Assembly (NCBI GenBank): GCA_018712905.1
Contig: DVGD01000196.1
Span: 1-7,442 of the forward strand
Direction of reading: 5' to 3'
Length of the DNA: 7,442 nucleotides
Source of the DNA: Candidatus Avoscillospira stercoripullorum
GTDB lineage: Bacteria > Bacillota > Clostridia > Oscillospirales > Oscillospiraceae
Shown: positions 5,746 to 7,442 of the stretch, in pieces
Layout: every line of letters starts with the position of its first letter
Numbering within the stretch: position 1 is the stretch's first letter
Translations under genes and position numbers: made by a program
Notes under the pieces: generated by a model
The model's database searches: none
The model's input: the letters and a program-made list of their open reading frames with translations, nothing else
What the model was told of the DNA's origin: nothing

Positions 5746-6303
5746 ATGCTGTATCATACCATGGAAATTGCGGGTCTCAAGCGGCAGCTGCCCATCTGCA
5801 AGGTGACGGACGATCTCTATATCGGCGCCTTTGTGATCTTTGGCGATGTGGAGCTCACCGAGCACTGCGCCGCGGCGCTTTTGAAGCGGGCGCCTGCGTA
5901 CGACTATCTCATCACCGCCGAGGCCAAGGGCATTCCGCTGATTCACGAAATGGCGCGGCAGAGCGGTCAGAACAAGTACATTTTGGCGCGCAAGGCGCCC
6001 AAGCTCTATATGAATAACGTGCTGGATGTGTCGGTGCACTCCATCACCACGGCCAAGGAGCAGCACCTCTATCTCGACGGCGACGATGCGGCGCTCATGA
6101 AGGGCAAGCGGATTCTCATTGTGGACGACGTGATCTCCACGGGAGAATCCCTCATGGCACTGGAAAAGCTGGTGGAGGCCGCCGGGGGCAACATCTGCGG
6201 CCGCATGGCCATCCTGGCCGAGGGCGACGCCCAGACCCGGGATGACATCATCTATCTCGAGAAGCTGCCGGTGTTCCATGCCGACGGCACAGTGAAAGCG
6301 TAA
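5746..6303 (+). CDS. Type I phosphoribosyltransferase, adenine-type (Apt-like)
   Basis: This 185-aa cytoplasmic enzyme should join a purine base to PRPP to form the nucleotide monophosphate. The PRPP-binding signature is RILIVDDVISTGES (122-135) with the acidic pair D127-D128. Upstream, AEAKGIPL (58-65) and ARKAPKLYM (81-89) match the E-x-R/K-G and R-K-x-x-K loops of adenine phosphoribosyltransferases. Length is close to Apt (about 170-190 aa). The base cannot be fixed from sequence: adenine is my first choice, xanthine or another purine is possible, so no symbol is given. The start at 5746 has AGGAGAG (5731-5737) 8 nt upstream; the open frame back to 5605 crosses the promoter. It is divergent from the purine permease, consistent with salvage of imported bases. 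A terminator follows. Confidence 0.85.
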   Translation: MLYHTMEIAGLKRQLPICKVTDDLYIGAFVIFGDVELTEHCAAALLKRAPAYDYLITAEAKGIPLIHEMARQSGQNKYILARKAPKLYMNNVLDVSVHSITTAKEQHLYLDGDDAALMKGKRILIVDDVISTGESLMALEKLVEAAGGNICGRMAILAEGDAQTRDDIIYLEKLPVFHADGTVKA

Positions 6304-6315
6304 GAAAACAAGCAC

Positions 6316-6344
6316 AGCGCCCGGCTACCCGCCGGGTGCTTTTT
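6316..6344 (+). terminator. Intrinsic terminator after the phosphoribosyltransferase
   Basis: AGCGCCCGGC (6316-6325) pairs with GCCGGGTGCT (6331-6340), with one G-U pair and a 5-nt loop, and is followed by TTTT (6341-6344). It ends 16 nt before the next start codon and 3 nt before that gene's AGGAGG. Confidence 0.85.
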
Positions 6345-6360
6345 CGCAGGAGGTGCAGCC

Positions 6361-7191
6361 ATGACGCTGGGAGAAAAGCTGCGGCAGATCCGGCAGCAGC
6401 GCGGCCTCACCCAGGCCGAGGTGGCAGGGGAGGCCATTACTCGGAACATGCTCTCTCTTTTGGAGCATGACCAGGCGGCCGCGTCGGTGAAGACACTCCG
6501 GTATTTAAGCCAGCGCCTGGGCGTGCCCTTGAGCGCACTCCTGGAAGAAGAGACCCGGGAGGGGAACTGCCTGGACGCAGCCAGAGCCTGTTACCTGGCA
6601 GGGGATGACGAAGGCTGCCTGGCCGCGCTGGAGGACACGGCGCTGCCCCTGGGGGAGGAGGCAAAGCTCCTTCTCTGCCGCAGCAGCCTGCGTCTGGGCT
6701 GGGAGGCGCTGGAGGCAGGACAGCTGGAGGAAGCCCGGAAGGCGCTGGAGCGGGGCAGAGACATGGCCGCCCAAGCCCAATATGCCGGGCAGGGCGAGCA
6801 GGAGGAGGCAGCACGGCTGGCGCTGCGCCTTTCCCTGGAGGAAGGCCGGGACGACGGGGAGCTGGAGGCATGGGAAGCGGCGCTGGCGCCCGGCGAGCGG
6901 CAGCGGCAGCGGTTTCTGGCGCGCTATTATCTCCGGGAAGGACGGCTCAGAGAGGCAGCCCAGGCATTGCGCCGCAGCCAGGGCGCGGACGGGGAGTGGC
7001 AAATGCTCACCGGTCTGCTGGAAGCCGCCCGGGGGCGGCACCGGGAGGCGGTAGAGTCCTTGCAGCGGGCGCTGAAGCAGCCTCTGGACGTGCCGGATCG
7101 CAAGCGCTGCCTTTCTCAGCTGGAGCAAAGCGCCCTGGCGCTGGAAGATTACCGACTGGCCTACGAAGCCCGCACAGCCGCTGAAAAATAG
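6361..7191 (+). CDS. XRE-family regulator with TPR-like C-terminal domain
   Basis: The 276-aa protein has an N-terminal XRE helix-turn-helix (about 3-61): LGEKLRQIRQQRGLTQAEVA, then ITRNMLSLLEH as recognition helix, and SVKTLRYLSQRLGVPLSALL. Residues from about 70 to the end are helical and rich in Ala, Leu, Glu and Arg, with A-x-x-AYLAGDxxG-like pairs (about 74-86, 113-129, 193-205, 222-236) typical of TPR helices. This is the layout of many Firmicutes XRE-TPR regulators, some of which bind peptides; whether this one does is unknown. AGGAGG (6348-6353) is 7 nt before the ATG. No promoter lies between it and the terminator of the phosphoribosyltransferase gene, so it may be expressed by read-through. 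Its target could be the salvage genes or its own promoter; nothing in the sequence decides. Confidence 0.85.
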   Translation: MTLGEKLRQIRQQRGLTQAEVAGEAITRNMLSLLEHDQAAASVKTLRYLSQRLGVPLSALLEEETREGNCLDAARACYLAGDDEGCLAALEDTALPLGEEAKLLLCRSSLRLGWEALEAGQLEEARKALERGRDMAAQAQYAGQGEQEEAARLALRLSLEEGRDDGELEAWEAALAPGERQRQRFLARYYLREGRLREAAQALRRSQGADGEWQMLTGLLEAARGRHREAVESLQRALKQPLDVPDRKRCLSQLEQSALALEDYRLAYEARTAAEK

Positions 7192-7290
7192 GGAAGGAGA
7201 CTGTCAAAAAACCTCGCTGAAGATGTCCTAGACAGAGCAGCGGGGGGTGTGTGCGGGGGGGCAAAAAGCCCACCGCGCGTTCAATCAACA

Positions 7291-7324
7291 GGATTTTGAA
7301 ACTTTTTTGTAAGTTTCAAAATCC
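7291..7324. repeat. Perfect 14-bp inverted repeat
   Basis: GGATTTTGAAACTT (7291-7304) is mirrored by AAGTTTCAAAATCC (7311-7324) around a TTTTGT loop. It is AT-rich, unlike its surroundings, and is the first of three hairpins in a row. No T-tract follows it on either strand. Confidence 0.6.
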
Positions 7325-7327
7325 GCA

Positions 7328-7359
7328 CAGCGTGGCGAAAATACTTTTTCGACACGCTG
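7328..7359. repeat. Second hairpin of the 3' array
   Basis: CAGCGTG (7328-7334) pairs with CACGCTG (7353-7359); after one G-A mismatch, CGAAAA (7336-7341) pairs with TTTTCG (7346-7351) around a 4-nt loop. It lies 3 nt after the first hairpin. Confidence 0.55.
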
Positions 7360-7360
7360 A

Positions 7361-7406
7361 GATCCCCTTCATTTGCAGCTTTTACTGCAAGTGAAGGGGA
7401 TCTTTT
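7361..7406 (+). terminator. Long hairpin with T-tract (terminator)
   Basis: An 18-bp stem (7361-7378 with 7385-7402, one U-G pair) and a 6-nt loop are followed by TTTT (7403-7406). It is the likely transcription end for the XRE gene, about 170 bp after the stop. The region 7192-7290 before the array has no recognisable gene; it contains two G-runs (7242-7247, 7255-7261). The 36 bases after the terminator show nothing I can name. Confidence 0.65.
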
Positions 7407-7442
7407 CAGCACACGGTACCGGGGGATTGGCCGCAGGCCGGT

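Noticed and set aside
7201..7235. CTGTC...GACAG as ends of a small mobile element
   Set aside because: The repeat is only 5 bp, with no flanking duplication or transposase.
7242..7261. G-quadruplex from the two G-runs
   Set aside because: Only two runs (6 and 7 Gs) are present; four tracts of three Gs with loops cannot be made cleanly.

Overview
The window looks like chromosomal DNA from a GC-rich, spore-forming, anaerobic Gram-positive of the class Clostridia. An Oscillospirales-type gut bacterium is my best guess. The evidence is strong AGGAGG-type ribosome sites, intrinsic terminators, SigA-type promoters (TTGNNN-17-TATAAT), a YtaF-family sporulation membrane protein, a cysteine-rich polyferredoxin and GTAGGG-headed palindromic intergenic repeats. 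No phage, IS element, CRISPR array, tRNA or rRNA is visible.

Layout. Positions 1-154 hold three consecutive hairpins, then a promoter. The first operon (155-2101, +) has a paralogue of orotidine-5'-phosphate decarboxylase that has lost its catalytic Lys and one Asp, followed with no gap by a histidine phosphatase fused to a GNAT-like domain. It ends at a bidirectional terminator shared with a convergent small lipoprotein gene (2138-2404, -). The 172-bp gap to 2576 holds two identical 10-bp palindromes 80 bp apart, one over the -35 box of the next gene. That gene is a 128-aa ferredoxin with four [4Fe-4S] motifs (2577-2963, +). After a terminator come a 95-aa uncharacterised protein (3028-3315, +) and a ytaF-like gene starting at TTG (3371-3994, +). 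Another GTAGGG palindrome and a strong hairpin separate these from a purine permease of the AzgA/PbuG type (4104-5509, -), which has a one-base frameshift near 5107. Divergent from it is an adenine-type phosphoribosyltransferase (5746-6303, +), then a terminator and an XRE-TPR regulator (6361-7191, +). Positions 7192-7442 are non-coding and contain three tandem hairpins, the last a likely terminator.

How the genes may fit together. The permease and phosphoribosyltransferase form a divergent purine-salvage pair: base import and conversion to the nucleotide. The decarboxylase-like gene shares with the phosphoribosyltransferase an unusually similar promoter (TTGCGGCA, GGCGGAT, TATAAT), which hints at a link to nucleotide metabolism, though its chemistry is probably lost. 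The most interesting points are the dead decarboxylase coupled to a phosphatase-GNAT fusion, the paired palindromes upstream of the polyferredoxin, and the frameshifted permease. I see no clear multi-gene system of a new kind; most of the window is ordinary housekeeping and salvage context.
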